64,000 nt of DNA from Nitrosopumilus sp. K4 (GCF_018128925.1 NZ_CP067007.1:1454330-1518329), one strand, 5' to 3'; shown: positions 26,176 to 35,899, counted from the first letter of the stretch. The notes: generated by a model from the letters alone, not told the origin. Program-made: numbers and translations.

Positions 26176-26890
26176 GTTTTACCACCAATATTGAGAAATA
26201 TTTTGTAGTCAATGTGTCATCATTTACTTCACCGAGTTTCATTTTTCTAATTATTTCATTGTCTGTTCCAAGATCTTGTCCTATTGCGAATATGGAGTCA
26301 TCAGGAAATCCCGCATCCTTTAGTACCTGAATTACTTGATCAAAGTATCGGCCATCTTTAAGAAAAATCATAGATTCGGAATTTTTTGCAATTTCTTTAA
26401 CACTAGATAAATCATAACATGATGGGATGATTGAAACTTTTTCAGCACCTTCAGCAATGCTTACACCAACTTTGGATGCAAAAGTAAACATTGATACAAT
26501 TCCAGGAATTACAGAAATTTTAATCTCTGGATGATTTTCTGAAATGTCTCTGTGCATATAGATCCAAGTACTATACAAAAATGGATCACCTACTGTGAGA
26601 TAAACGACATTTTTTCCAGTCAAGACTTTTTCAGCCATAATTTTTGCATTTTTCTTCCATGTTTCTGTAAGTACATCTTTATCTTTAGTCATCGGAAAAA
26701 TCAGCTTTACAATTTCTTGATTCTTTGATTTGTCAATTAAGGAATCAACCACAGATAATGCAATACTGGGTCTGTCCACTTTTGATGCAGGGCACATTAT
26801 TACATCAGCACTTTGAATTGCCTTTACTGCTTTTACCGTGAGAAGATCTGGATCTCCAGGTCCAACACCAATTCCTACTAGTTCAGGCAT
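26168..26890 (-). CDS. cbiL: Precorrin-2/cobalt-precorrin-2 C20-methyltransferase
   Basis: A 240-residue SAM-dependent methyltransferase. GIGVGPGDPDLLTVKAVKAI at residues 6-25 is the family N-terminal motif, VIMCPASKVDRPSIAL near 30 and VYLTVGDPFLYSTWIYMH near 96-113 are typical of CbiL/CobI, and VIPGIVSMFTFASKVG near 127 follows. It methylates C20 of (cobalt-)precorrin-2. It begins 36 nt after cbiT and overlaps cbiF by 8 nt. Confidence 0.93.
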   Translation of the reverse strand: MPELVGIGVGPGDPDLLTVKAVKAIQSADVIMCPASKVDRPSIALSVVDSLIDKSKNQEIVKLIFPMTKDKDVLTETWKKNAKIMAEKVLTGKNVVYLTVGDPFLYSTWIYMHRDISENHPEIKISVIPGIVSMFTFASKVGVSIAEGAEKVSIIPSCYDLSSVKEIAKNSESMIFLKDGRYFDQVIQVLKDAGFPDDSIFAIGQDLGTDNEIIRKMKLGEVNDDTLTTKYFSILVVKRV

Positions 26891-26926
26891 AAAAGATAGG
26901 ATTTTCCTCCCAATTAAAAAGCTAGA

Positions 26927-27517
26927 TTACTTTCGAGTTGCAGAGATTATAGTAACTGGGTTTCGGGCCAACATCATAGTTCCTTTAGAGGTTTTTCTGC
27001 TTTTTGATATGGTAACTTGAGTAATATCTACATCGACAAATTCCAGGTCATCAAGAATGGTCAATACAGAATACATTGTTTCAATTAAAATCACACCTAT
27101 TACAATTCGTCCTCCTGATTTAAGCTTGTTTTGTGACTTTTCAACTATTTCTTGTGTATCACCTCCGGTGCCACCAACAAAAATCACGTCAGCTTCTGGC
27201 AAATCCAGAATTTTTTCTTTAGCGTTACCAGTAACAATTGAAATGTTTTTCAGGTTAAATTTCTCTGTATTTTTTCTTGTTAGTTCTATCGCATTTTCAT
27301 CATAATCAACTGCAATGACCTTTCCAGAATTTTCTACTTGTATTGCCGCTTCTACAGTAATTGATCCACTGCCACAACCAATATCATATACAATTTGTCC
27401 AGGTTTTAAACGAGCCTTACTAATTTGCATTACACGTATTTCCTCTTTAGTAATTGGAACTTTTTCAGTACGTTCAAATTCTTCGTCAGGAATCCCAGGT
27501 GTTTTAAAATTCCACAT
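26927..27517 (-). CDS. cbiT: Cobalt-precorrin-6B C15-methyltransferase (decarboxylating)
   Basis: A 196-residue class I SAM methyltransferase. N-terminal GIPDEEFERTEKVPITKEEIR is the CbiT signature, followed by the SAM-binding VYDIGCGSGSITVEAA near residue 44, AVDYDENAIELT near 71, and ADVIFVGGTGGD near 109. It catalyses C15 methylation and C12 acetate decarboxylation in B12 synthesis. It is the first of the three B12 genes and follows a membrane-protein gene with a 23-nt gap. Confidence 0.93.
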   Translation of the reverse strand: MWNFKTPGIPDEEFERTEKVPITKEEIRVMQISKARLKPGQIVYDIGCGSGSITVEAAIQVENSGKVIAVDYDENAIELTRKNTEKFNLKNISIVTGNAKEKILDLPEADVIFVGGTGGDTQEIVEKSQNKLKSGGRIVIGVILIETMYSVLTILDDLEFVDVDITQVTISKSRKTSKGTMMLARNPVTIISATRK

Positions 27518-27540
27518 TATTAGTTACCAATGAAACGACG

Positions 27541-28032
27541 TTATGGTATTGGGGATGGGATTCCTGTTGCAGCAGGATTTCCATGAACTAGCGTATTAGT
27601 TAAAACCCAGATGAACAAGTAAATGAAAATATAGCTTCCGATTCCCTGTGTAACAATTTTCTTTCTATCAGAAGTAGGAAGTTGTATCTTCATTCCTTTT
27701 GCAATAACTATAGTAACAATAAAGACAATTATCATAAATCCAATCGAAGTCCAACGTTTTTCTTCCATGTCTGAAATACCGTCGAAGATAAACGTCGCAG
27801 CGGTTCCAGCAATTACTGCAAATCCTACTCTTAACCAAAACAACTTGTTTAGTTTTTTATCTTTTTCACTCTTCTCAACCTCATTTACCGGCGGTTCAGA
27901 GGGAGGAATATCAGGTGTTTTAGATTCAACTGGCTCTGTTTCAGGAATTTCTCTATCCTCTACAGGTTTTTCCTTTTTAGAGTCATCAGGTCCTGGAGTT
28001 GGTTGAGATTTTTTCTTTTTGAATTTTGCCAA
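27541..28032 (-). CDS. Membrane protein with Pro/Glu-rich cytoplasmic tail, unknown
   Basis: 163 residues. The first 60 are highly charged and Pro/Glu/Ser-rich (KKKKSQPTPGPDDSKKEKP and a DIPPSEPPVNE run), probably disordered. Residues about 68-155 contain three hydrophobic helices (FWLRVGFAVIAGTAATFIF, IGFMIIVFIVTIVI, IGSYIFIYLFIWVL). No family recognised. It lies 23 nt upstream of cbiT on the same strand and may be cotranscribed with the B12 genes, without showing a B12 role. Confidence 0.75.
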   Translation of the reverse strand: MAKFKKKKSQPTPGPDDSKKEKPVEDREIPETEPVESKTPDIPPSEPPVNEVEKSEKDKKLNKLFWLRVGFAVIAGTAATFIFDGISDMEEKRWTSIGFMIIVFIVTIVIAKGMKIQLPTSDRKKIVTQGIGSYIFIYLFIWVLTNTLVHGNPAATGIPSPIP

Positions 28033-28132
28033 TTGAATTTCTAGCGTGACTCAAGCAAGCCTCGTTTAAAATCTTTGGTCACAGACTAGGCAAGATAGCA
28101 AGAGTATAATTTAGTCAATCAGAGTTTTGGTT

Positions 28133-30046
28133 ATGCCACTTGCTGGAATTGAGCTACGTTATTTAGTTGATAGAATCACAAAGGAAGTTCAAGACTACTA
28201 TGTCAGCAATATCTATGGCATTACAAAAGACAGTATTCTGTTTAAGCTTCACCATACAGAAAAGCCAGACATTTTCATGATGATCTCAACATTTGGAGTG
28301 TGGATTACATCTGTCAAGATAGAACAGATGGAACCAAACAGATTACAGAAAAGACTTCGAAATGATTTGCTCCGATTAAAGCTAAAGAAGATTGAACAGA
28401 TTGGAACTGAGCGTATTGCATATTTTACATTTGCAGGATTTGACAAAGAGTTTGTTATTGTTGGGGAATTTTTCGGAGATGGGAATATTTTGCTCTGTAA
28501 TAGTGAAATGAAAATTTTAGCATTGCAGCACTCAATTGATGTGCGTCACAGAAAGTTAGGTGTTGGGCTAGAGTACGTTCCACCACCAAATGATGGATTA
28601 GATATTCTTAATGTGTCTGAATCAGACTTTGAACAGATGAAAATGTCAGATTTGGCAGGGGCAAAATGGATTGGAAGAAATCTTGGTTTGCCAAAAAAGT
28701 ATGCTGAAGGAATATTCGAGTTTGCAGGAATTGATTCAAAAAAAGTATGCAACCAGTTTTCAGAAAAAGAAGTGAGGAAATTGTATGAAACAACAAAAGA
28801 AGTTGTAAACAATGTAATTTCTGGAAAACATGAACCAGTGATTACTAGAAATGAAAAAACTGAAGTTCTGCCAATAAGATTAGGAGTTGAGGAAAACATA
28901 ACTCCTGTTAACAGCTTTATTGAAGGGCTTGATACTGTTTTTACTGAAAATATCATAGAGAAAGGGAAATCGGTTCAATCAAGTGATTCAGAAAAGAAAA
29001 TCAAGGAATTACAAAGTCAGATTTCTGAACAGGAAAAGGCAATAGAAATTGTGAAAGAAAAATCTGAAAAAATAACAAATGTTGCAAACTCGTTATTTGG
29101 GATGGTTTCACAAGGAATTATTTCAATAGAAGATCCAAGGTCTCAGAAAATTTTATCAGAGAACAATACAAAAATTGCAAAAGAAAAAGGTATTCCGTTA
29201 ATAATAATTAACGAACAAAAAATTCAGATCAATCCAAACGCACCTTTACAATCAATTGCATCAGTACTATTCAATGAAGCAAAACGTCAATCAAGTGCAA
29301 TAAAATCAATTCAAGATATCAAAGAAAAAACATTGAAGAAATTAGAAAAATTGCAAAACAAGACTGAATCTGAAAAGAACACTATTGTTGTATCAGACAT
29401 AAGAAAAAAGAATTGGTATGAACGTTATAGATGGTTTTTCACATCGGACGGATTACTTGCAATTGGTGGACGGGATGCTGCATCTAATTCTGCAGTTGTT
29501 AGAAAGCATCTTGGGAAAAATGACAAAATATTTCATGGGGAGATTCACGGTTCACCATTTTTTATTTTAAAAGATGCAGAAAACCCTCCGGATACAAGCA
29601 TGAATGAGGTTGCGCATGCTACTGCATGTTTTAGCAGAGCGTGGAGGGAAGGAATACATGGCCTTAAAACATACTGGGTGAATCCAGAACAAGTGAAAAA
29701 ATCTGCTCCTAGTGGACAATTTCTTCCAAAAGGATCATTTACAATAGAAGGAAAAAGAAACTTCATTGGAGTTCCATCTTTAAAGTTGGCAGTCGGAATT
29801 ATTCGTCAAGAAGAACATCATATTCTTACGTGTGGTCCTCCAGAACCAATAAAGAAAAATTCTGTTTATTATGCAATAATTGAACCACATGGTTCAGAAC
29901 TAGTCGATGCTGCAAAAAAAATAAGGATAGAATTCTCCAAATTAGATGAAGAAATTGTTAGAAATATCTCCATTGATGAATTTGTAAGAGTCCTTCCATC
30001 AGGACAAAGTCAGATTAAAGAAGTGGCATTTGGAAATGCACTCTAA
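28133..30046 (+). CDS. rqcH: RqcH/NFACT-family ribosome quality-control protein
   Basis: 637 residues from the ATG at 28133 (a TTG two codons earlier is less likely). NFACT-N covers about residues 1-230 (PLAGIELRYLV, DSILFKLHHTEKP, FGVWIT, LRLKKIEQIGTERIAYF). Helix-hairpin-helix and coiled-coil parts follow to about 430. NFACT-R (DUF814) covers about 430-550, beginning KNWYERYRWFFTSDGLLAIGGRDAASN, with a C-terminal region after it. RqcH/NEMF/Rqc2 binds stalled 60S/50S subunits and recruits Ala-tRNA for tailing. It overlaps the Mut7-C-type RNase gene by 11 nt, hinting at a shared RNA/ribosome quality-control role. Confidence 0.95.
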   Translation: MPLAGIELRYLVDRITKEVQDYYVSNIYGITKDSILFKLHHTEKPDIFMMISTFGVWITSVKIEQMEPNRLQKRLRNDLLRLKLKKIEQIGTERIAYFTFAGFDKEFVIVGEFFGDGNILLCNSEMKILALQHSIDVRHRKLGVGLEYVPPPNDGLDILNVSESDFEQMKMSDLAGAKWIGRNLGLPKKYAEGIFEFAGIDSKKVCNQFSEKEVRKLYETTKEVVNNVISGKHEPVITRNEKTEVLPIRLGVEENITPVNSFIEGLDTVFTENIIEKGKSVQSSDSEKKIKELQSQISEQEKAIEIVKEKSEKITNVANSLFGMVSQGIISIEDPRSQKILSENNTKIAKEKGIPLIIINEQKIQINPNAPLQSIASVLFNEAKRQSSAIKSIQDIKEKTLKKLEKLQNKTESEKNTIVVSDIRKKNWYERYRWFFTSDGLLAIGGRDAASNSAVVRKHLGKNDKIFHGEIHGSPFFILKDAENPPDTSMNEVAHATACFSRAWREGIHGLKTYWVNPEQVKKSAPSGQFLPKGSFTIEGKRNFIGVPSLKLAVGIIRQEEHHILTCGPPEPIKKNSVYYAIIEPHGSELVDAAKKIRIEFSKLDEEIVRNISIDEFVRVLPSGQSQIKEVAFGNAL

Positions 30047-30521
30047 GGTTTGTTTTTTTGTAGATTCAATGCTAGGAAATGTTGCAAAAAAAATGCGACT
30101 GTTAGGATATGATTCAAAATATGATGCAGATATCGATGATGATAAATTGATCGAAGAGGCAAAAAATGAAGATAGAGTAATTGTCTCAAGAGATGAAAGT
30201 TTGGTAAGAAAATCAAAAAAAGCAGGTTTGAAATCAATTCTTGTTTCAAGACATGATGAAATTGGACAGTTTTTAGAGATAATCAATAGTTCAGGCATAG
30301 CAATTTCTCAGATTAATGGAGACATTGCCAGATGTCCTAAATGTAATTCCAATACAGAAGTTGTTTTGAAATCATCAGTAAAAGAATTGATTCCTCCCAA
30401 AGTTTTTGAAATAAATGAAAAATTCTGGAAGTGTAAAGGCTGCAATCAAGTATATTGGGAAGGCACACATATAACAAATCTACAGAGATTTGTGATGGAG
30501 ATAAATGAAAGATTACAATAA
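30036..30521 (+). CDS. Mut7-C/PIN-like RNase domain protein with zinc ribbon
   Basis: 161 residues from the ATG at 30036. Residues about 5-85 have the Mut7-C PIN-like fold pattern (FFVDSMLGNVAKKMRLLGYD, DDDKLIEEAKNEDRVIVSRDE) with acidic residues able to bind metal for nuclease chemistry. Two CxxC pairs near 103-106 (CPKC) and 137-140 (CKGC) form a zinc ribbon, and the C-terminus ends with VYWEGTHITNL, typical of the family. It is sandwiched between rqcH (overlap 11 nt) and AMMECR1 (overlap 17 nt), so the three are probably translated together. Confidence 0.88.
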   Translation: MHSKVCFFVDSMLGNVAKKMRLLGYDSKYDADIDDDKLIEEAKNEDRVIVSRDESLVRKSKKAGLKSILVSRHDEIGQFLEIINSSGIAISQINGDIARCPKCNSNTEVVLKSSVKELIPPKVFEINEKFWKCKGCNQVYWEGTHITNLQRFVMEINERLQ

Positions 30522-31116
30522 TCTAACTCAAAAAGAAGGAGAGGTTCTTGTAAAGACAGCAAGAAGAATCGTTACAGAGTATCTCAGATCAGAAACAGTG
30601 TCTGAGCTAGACAAAAACTTTAGAGAGGATTTTTCTTTTAATGCAGGAGTATTTGTTACCTTAAACAACCCTATTGGTTTGAGAGGTTGTATTGGATATC
30701 CTTTGCCAGATAAAAAATTGTTTTTAGCATTAAAAGATGCCGCAATTGCAGCTGCAGTTGAAGATCCTAGATTTCCTCCTATAAAAAGTGAAGAATTGGA
30801 ATCAATTTCCTTTGAAGTAACTGTTTTGACACCACCAAGAAAAATCATAGTAAATGATCCAAAAGAGTATCTATCAGAAATTAAAGTTGGAAGAGATGGA
30901 TTAATTGTTAGAAATGGTTTTAATTCAGGATTGTTGTTACCGCAAGTTCCAGTCGAATACAATTGGAATGAACAAGAATTTTTAGAATACACATGTGAAA
31001 AGGCAGGATTGTCAAAAGATCATTGGAAAGATTCCAATACAGAGATTGAAAAATTTGAGGGTATTGTCTTTAAAGAAGAAAAACCAAATGGTTCAGTTAT
31101 TCAAGAAAAGTTATAG
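30505..31116 (+). CDS. AMMECR1-domain protein
   Basis: 203 residues, single AMMECR1 domain. Diagnostic features are GVFVTL near residue 49, LRGCIGYPLPDKKL near 59-72 (the LRGCIG hallmark), AAAVEDPRFPPI near 81, and GRDGLIVRNGFNSGLLLPQVPVEYNW near 131-156. The molecular function of AMMECR1 is unsettled; it is broadly conserved in archaea and eukaryotes and has been linked to radical-SAM and Memo partners. It overlaps the RNase-like gene by 17 nt and converges on the phosphomevalonate dehydratase small subunit with a 20-nt overlap. Confidence 0.93.
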   Translation: MKDYNNLTQKEGEVLVKTARRIVTEYLRSETVSELDKNFREDFSFNAGVFVTLNNPIGLRGCIGYPLPDKKLFLALKDAAIAAAVEDPRFPPIKSEELESISFEVTVLTPPRKIIVNDPKEYLSEIKVGRDGLIVRNGFNSGLLLPQVPVEYNWNEQEFLEYTCEKAGLSKDHWKDSNTEIEKFEGIVFKEEKPNGSVIQEKL

Positions 31117-31489
31117 GATTTGAGGAATCGGTGTCTAATGAAATTTTTTGCCCATTATGCAATGAAGAAAATTCTTCATCAGATATTGTTATCAGAGGAA
31201 TATTTGCAAGTGCACATCCAGTAGCAACAGTAAGATCTGCTTTTTGACATATCATAGCAAGCGGTGCAGAATTGTTTGATTTTATAGAATAGATAGTGTA
31301 TGCACCAACACTACTTCCAACACCAGAAGGAAAAACAAGTATCGAATCTCTTATGGATTTATTGTAAAGTTCATGATTTTTGTCACTAATTATGCCTGTT
31401 TTTTTGTCAACTGTGCCTAGAAAGTTTATCGGATCATGTGATTTTAAGACGGTACCTTTTGTTTTTCCTTTAACCAGAATTTTTTTCAT
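31097..31489 (-). CDS. Phosphomevalonate dehydratase, small subunit (aconitase X swivel domain)
   Basis: 130 residues matching the DUF126 swivel domain: SHDPINFLGTVDKKTGIISDKNHEL near residues 17-41, ILVFPSGVGSSVGAYTIYSI near 51-70, and GCALANIPLI near 91-100. In Aeropyrum the AcnX complex was shown to dehydrate (R)-5-phosphomevalonate to trans-anhydromevalonate 5-phosphate, the archaeal branch of isoprenoid synthesis. The start ATGA overlaps the large-subunit stop by 4 nt, typical of obligate subunit pairs. Confidence 0.92.
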   Translation of the reverse strand: MKKILVKGKTKGTVLKSHDPINFLGTVDKKTGIISDKNHELYNKSIRDSILVFPSGVGSSVGAYTIYSIKSNNSAPLAMICQKADLTVATGCALANIPLITISDEEFSSLHNGQKISLDTDSSNPITFLE

Positions 31490-32646
31490 CTTGTCTCATC
31501 TTCAACAATCTGCGATAATGGTTTTAAATTGATATCTACACCGTTTGAATTTTTGAGATAAAACGCACCCTTTATGCTATTTGTAGTGACAGAGTCAACA
31601 TCATCTTTGTTAATCAAGGGGGTAAGACATGTACAGCAGTCTGAAAGTATTTCACATCCAGCCCTTTCAAGCTCATTTGTATATCCAATCTTTCTTGCTT
31701 GCTTTTTTACAGATCGTGGACAGAATATCATACATCTCTTTTTAAAAGATCGTCCCTTTAGTTTATGTGTAAGATCCGATATTTCTTCCAAGCCCAGTTG
31801 TGGGCTGCCAAGTGTAATAAGATCGCCTTTCTCTGCAGTGTTTAGTTCATCATAAACATTTTGCATCTCCTTTTTATCAAAATCAACTTTTTCACAATCA
31901 GGTTCACCATCACCAAAAACAAACTTTGCACAGGTTCCAGAAGTTCCCATACCACCACACAGTGCTTTGCAGCTACGTCTATCCATTTCACCAACTCCTG
32001 AAATATTTACAGAGTTGTTACCAACTTTACCTGCAAAAAATCCAAGCATTCCAAAGGTCAGCTCATTTGGATCATCAACTCTCATCCTGATTGTAAGATT
32101 TGGGTTATCGTCTTTTCGAAGTGAAGAGTATGGACTTTTTCCAGTTATTGCACTTGCAAGTGCACTAAATGCACTTTCTTTATTTGTTTTCAAGTTATCA
32201 AAAGAATTTGCATGTATAGCTGCATTGCTTTCAGCAAAGGATACTTGAGTTCCTTCTTTTGGAATATCAAAAATTTCATACGGAATACATGAAAAAGAAG
32301 GAGTCACACCCATTGTCTCATATGAATTCTTGATTGAAAGTTGTTTTGAAATAAAATTCTCATCCAGACCATAGTTTGATACGTTATCAATATCAAAGCC
32401 CATTGGATTTAACGTAGTCTTGACCTTTACCCGTGCATCCTTACTAATACTGGCAAGAAATTCTTCTCCTGCATCGCCAATTGTATTGTAATTTACGCCT
32501 GAAAGATGTGCCCACTCAATAGGAATTAGTTTTTCAGCATCTGTTGCTTCACCGGTGGCCACCAAAATTCGGTAGGCCATCTGCATGATTTCACCTTGTT
32601 CACCTTTTAGTGCAGATTCCTCTTCTTTAGTAAGTTCCATCATCAT
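31486..32646 (-). CDS. Phosphomevalonate dehydratase, large subunit (aconitase X catalytic)
   Basis: 386 residues of the DUF521/AcnX family. Near the start: MELTKEEESALKGEQGEIMQ. HLSGVNYNTIGDAG lies near residue 47, SCIPYEIFD near 119, and SFAESNAAIHANS near 135. Cysteines near CKALCGGMGTSGTC, and in the C-terminal CTCLTP near 351-356, are candidates for the iron-sulfur ligands. It is transcribed with the small subunit (4-nt overlap) and is part of the modified mevalonate pathway that makes archaeal lipid precursors. It is divergent from nth with only a few nucleotides between the possible starts. Confidence 0.93.
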   Translation of the reverse strand: MMMELTKEEESALKGEQGEIMQMAYRILVATGEATDAEKLIPIEWAHLSGVNYNTIGDAGEEFLASISKDARVKVKTTLNPMGFDIDNVSNYGLDENFISKQLSIKNSYETMGVTPSFSCIPYEIFDIPKEGTQVSFAESNAAIHANSFDNLKTNKESAFSALASAITGKSPYSSLRKDDNPNLTIRMRVDDPNELTFGMLGFFAGKVGNNSVNISGVGEMDRRSCKALCGGMGTSGTCAKFVFGDGEPDCEKVDFDKKEMQNVYDELNTAEKGDLITLGSPQLGLEEISDLTHKLKGRSFKKRCMIFCPRSVKKQARKIGYTNELERAGCEILSDCCTCLTPLINKDDVDSVTTNSIKGAFYLKNSNGVDINLKPLSQIVEDETR

Positions 32647-32693
32647 TAGTGAATATTACAGATATAATACTTGTACGTATAATCTCAATAGAA

Positions 32694-33347
32694 ATGCAAA
32701 AAATTCTTCGTGGAATGATGGATACCATGAATTCTGTTAAGCCTCCAAGAATGACTGCATTAAGAGAATTGCACGAAGCTGAGACTGGAGGTCCTTTCAG
32801 TATTTTAATCGGTACTATTTTATCAGCGAGAACAAAAGATGAAAGTACAACCAAAGTTGTAAAAGCATTATTTTCTAAATATAAAAATGCAAAAGCACTT
32901 GCAAATGCCAAAGTAAAAGATGTTGAAAAAATAATAAAACCAATTGGTTTCTATCATGTAAAATCTAAAAGAATTATCGAAGTGGCAAAAATTGTAAATT
33001 CAAAATACAAGGGAAATGTTCCTGAAAATTTAGATAAACTTGTAGAATTGCCAGGTGTTGGAAGGAAGACGGCAAACTGTGTCTTAGTGTATGCATTTGA
33101 AAAGCCAGCCATCCCAGTTGATATTCATGTTCATAGGATATCAAACAGATTGGGTTTGGTTAATACGAAAACCCCAGAAGAAACAGAACAAGAACTGATG
33201 GCAAAAATTCCAAAAAAATTTTGGATTGATATTAATGATACATTTGTAATGTACGGTCAAAATATTTGTAAACCAATATCGCCAATGTGCAATGTTTGCA
33301 AAATTAGAAACGATTGCAAATTTTACAAATCTAAGAGCGTTTCTTAG
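32694..33347 (+). CDS. nth: Endonuclease III (DNA glycosylase/AP lyase)
   Basis: The frame is open from a GTG at 32649, but the ATG at 32694 (MQKILRGMMDTMN) fits the family start; it gives 217 residues. It has LIGTILSARTKDE near residue 41, the helix-hairpin-helix LVELPGVGRKTANCVLVYAF near 114-133, and the catalytic region VDIHVHRISNRLGLV near 140. The 4Fe-4S ligand pattern C-x6-C-x2-C-x5-C near the end is complete. It removes oxidised pyrimidines. The upstream GTG would overlap the promoter of the divergent AcnX gene. Confidence 0.94.
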   Translation: MQKILRGMMDTMNSVKPPRMTALRELHEAETGGPFSILIGTILSARTKDESTTKVVKALFSKYKNAKALANAKVKDVEKIIKPIGFYHVKSKRIIEVAKIVNSKYKGNVPENLDKLVELPGVGRKTANCVLVYAFEKPAIPVDIHVHRISNRLGLVNTKTPEETEQELMAKIPKKFWIDINDTFVMYGQNICKPISPMCNVCKIRNDCKFYKSKSVS

Positions 33348-33999
33348 TTAGAAACAACACTCCAACTAAGACCCCAATTCCAGCTGCTACATAGAATGGG
33401 AATAATGCAAATACATTCTTTGAAGGATCACCAGAGAGAAATTCTACGGTCATACTTCCCGAGTTTACTGCTGGTGGATCTGAACTACTTTCCATACCAT
33501 GCACAGAATATGAGTCAAAGGCGAATTTTCCGATATCAAGATTGGAAACTACAATTCTAGCACCGTTATTTACGGTCAGACCTGCACGTTCAGTGTATGA
33601 TACAATAATTTTGGCTTCAGAAAACCAACCTCTCTCTAAATTACGATGAACAACAACGTATCCTTCCTTGGGAGTCTTTACAGCAACCCAAAATTTGTGA
33701 TTAGGCTGAGAACCCATTCCTATTTCAACAAATCGCTCTGGATCTTCTTTTTCATATATTTTCAAAACAGCATTTCCGTCAGGATTTGCATAAATTAGAT
33801 TATTATCAATTGTAGCTTGCCAGCTAACTTCGTGTGTTTTTTCCATTTGAATAACAGCTGCATCACGAGCAATTTTGTTGAATTCTTCACCGGGAATTTC
33901 AATTGTATCAATTACTAGAGATGGATTTGTTTCTTCCTGAGCAAATGCAGGAAAAATAAGAAATCCTGAAAATAAAATTAGAGTAATTAGATATTTCAC
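33331..33999 (-). CDS. Exported, C-terminally membrane-anchored protein, unknown
   Basis: 222 residues with a signal peptide (YLITLILFSGFLIFPAFAQ), a beta-rich ectodomain of about 170 residues, and a C-terminal transmembrane helix (about 197-217, FPFYVAAGIGVLVGVLFL) with a short basic tail (TKKRS). The ectodomain has no cysteine and no recognised motif. The architecture resembles many thaumarchaeal surface proteins. Its 3' end overlaps nth by 17 nt, and it follows sat (start 35172) on the same strand with a 30-nt gap, so it could share the sat transcript. Confidence 0.8.
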   Translation of the reverse strand: MKYLITLILFSGFLIFPAFAQEETNPSLVIDTIEIPGEEFNKIARDAAVIQMEKTHEVSWQATIDNNLIYANPDGNAVLKIYEKEDPERFVEIGMGSQPNHKFWVAVKTPKEGYVVVHRNLERGWFSEAKIIVSYTERAGLTVNNGARIVVSNLDIGKFAFDSYSVHGMESSSDPPAVNSGSMTVEFLSGDPSKNVFALFPFYVAAGIGVLVGVLFLTKKRS

Positions 34000-34029
34000 A
34001 AGCTAAATCATGTTAGAGTGAATAAATAT

Positions 34030-35172
34030 CTAATCAACAAAAGGATGAGAAGAGTCCAAGATTACCTTTGATACTTCAGGTCTTAAGATAAATTCAGATG
34101 GGGCTTGTCCATTCTGAATCATCTCTCTTAGTTTGGTTCCACTGATTTGCTCTTTTGCGTCATCATCATGTGGACATGCTTTTGGATTTGTGTATGTCAA
34201 ACATTTTCTGCAATAGAAAAATGCTGGAAAAAATACTGGAGAAATTTCCAATTCTGGGTAATCGTTGAATATTTTTTGAGCTGCGAATGGATCATAAAAG
34301 TTTCCAACACCTGCATGATCTCTTCCAATAATGATATGTGTGCACCCATAATTTTGTCTCATAATGGCATGATGTATTGCTTCTTTAGGTCCAGCATATT
34401 TCATTTCAGTATGCAATGTTCCAAGCTTGCATCTGTTTTCGGGATAATAATGCTTGATCATTGTCTCATAGCATTTTACGATAACTTCATCAACAAAATC
34501 ACCAGATTTTTTCTTTCCAATAATTGGATTAACAAATACACCATCTCTTGTAGTAATTGATGTTTTTTGCAACATTTCATGGGCTACGTGTGGTGGATTT
34601 CTAGTTTGAAATGCAACAATTGTTTTCCATCCAGCTTTTGCAAAAGCCTCTCTTGTTTGCGTAGGAGATAAACGATATTTTCTGATCTCAGTCTCTTCGG
34701 GTCTTTGAATATAATCGATTTTTCCTCCTACAAGATAGTCTTTCATAGACAGTGTTTTTGCAACACCAGGATGTGATGAATCAGTAGTTCCATAGACTCC
34801 CTTTGAGGTATTTTCCTTGTCAAATGTAAAAGTCTCCTCTACATGTAAAATTGCAACACCGATACCTTCTGGGTTTTTCAACAAGACATCACCAGATTCT
34901 TTTAATTTTGTTGCAGTTTCTTGATCAACATCTAATACAGTTGGAATAGTCCATGCCAAACCATTTGTCAGTCTACCTTTTGAAACAACATTTTCAAAGT
35001 CTTGTTGACCTAAAAATCCCTCTAAAGGACTGAATATTCCGTCTGCAATGTTTTCAACATCATTTGCTAAATCCTCAGTTATTGTGATAGAATCTAATCC
35101 TACAGGATCTGCTTTTGTTATTCTATTAACTAATTTTCCACCGTGTGGTTTAATTGAATTTTCTTCTGACAT
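34030..35172 (-). CDS. sat: Sulfate adenylyltransferase (ATP sulfurylase)
   Basis: 380 residues. Makes adenosine 5'-phosphosulfate (APS) from sulfate and ATP. Catalytic motifs are present: [13 protein letters not shown] near residue 192 (the RNPxHxAH nucleotide site) and GRDHAGVG near 278, plus a C-terminal zinc-type cysteine cluster (CRKC...CPHDD) near 317-333 as in other archaeal and bacterial homodimeric enzymes. It begins 1 nt after the stop of cysH upstream on the same strand (35174), so the pair forms an assimilatory sulfate-reduction operon. Confidence 0.95.
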   Translation of the reverse strand: MSEENSIKPHGGKLVNRITKADPVGLDSITITEDLANDVENIADGIFSPLEGFLGQQDFENVVSKGRLTNGLAWTIPTVLDVDQETATKLKESGDVLLKNPEGIGVAILHVEETFTFDKENTSKGVYGTTDSSHPGVAKTLSMKDYLVGGKIDYIQRPEETEIRKYRLSPTQTREAFAKAGWKTIVAFQTRNPPHVAHEMLQKTSITTRDGVFVNPIIGKKKSGDFVDEVIVKCYETMIKHYYPENRCKLGTLHTEMKYAGPKEAIHHAIMRQNYGCTHIIIGRDHAGVGNFYDPFAAQKIFNDYPELEISPVFFPAFFYCRKCLTYTNPKACPHDDDAKEQISGTKLREMIQNGQAPSEFILRPEVSKVILDSSHPFVD

Positions 35173-35173
35173 G

Positions 35174-35899
35174 TCAATCCATCCGTTTTCGCTCTATATG
35201 AAGGCCACATTCTTTATGTTCTCCTTGTTCCCACCACCATCTACCAGAACGAAGATCTTCACCAGGTTTGATCGGTCTAGTACAAGGCTCACATCCAATG
35301 CTTGGATATCCTTTGTCTAAAAGACTGTTGTAGGGTAAATTGTTCTTTTTGATATAATTTTGAACATCATCCCAAGTCCAGTCAATTATTGGATTGATTT
35401 TCAAAATTCCCCCATGACCATTATCAATTTGAAAAATGTTAACATCCTTTCTGACTTCTGTTTGATCACGTCTTAATCCCGTAATCCAGCCATCTAACGT
35501 ACTAAGCATTCTATTAATTGGATGAACTTTACGAATTTCACAGCAAAGTTTTCTATTTTCAACACTATCATAGAAAAGATTCATGCCTTTTTCCCTAACC
35601 ATTTCTTCAACTTCTTTAGTATCTGGAAATAGCACTTCAATTGTTATATTGTATTTTTTTCTAACAATATCCATTATATCATAAGTCTCTTGAGGAAGCC
35701 TGCCTGTATCTAAAGTAAAGAATCGAAATTTAGGATTAATTTTTAACATAATATCCATTATTACGGCATCTTCAGCCCCAAAACTAGAGGCTTTTGCAAC
35801 TTTGGGATGCAGATTATCAGATGTCCATTGAAGAGCTTCCTCAGCTGTCTTTATCTTTTCATTGAGTTCATCTACTTGTTTCTGAGTAAATTTTGTCAC
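35174..35899 (-). CDS. cysH: APS/PAPS reductase (assimilatory)
   Basis: 241 residues of the PAPS-reductase family. [15 protein letters not shown] near residue 38 is the PP-loop, [12 protein letters not shown] near 63 the substrate loop. The iron-sulfur-type pattern is CCEIRKVHP near 119 and CEPC near 205 (CC-x80-CxxC), the hallmark of APS-reducing enzymes with a 4Fe-4S cluster. It reduces APS (or PAPS) to sulfite. The sulfite could feed cysteine synthesis and, by inference, the UDP-sulfoquinovose synthase-like enzyme at 16.3 kb. It is divergent from the THUMP/ThiI-like gene. Confidence 0.94.
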   Translation of the reverse strand: MTKFTQKQVDELNEKIKTAEEALQWTSDNLHPKVAKASSFGAEDAVIMDIMLKINPKFRFFTLDTGRLPQETYDIMDIVRKKYNITIEVLFPDTKEVEEMVREKGMNLFYDSVENRKLCCEIRKVHPINRMLSTLDGWITGLRRDQTEVRKDVNIFQIDNGHGGILKINPIIDWTWDDVQNYIKKNNLPYNSLLDKGYPSIGCEPCTRPIKPGEDLRSGRWWWEQGEHKECGLHIERKRMD

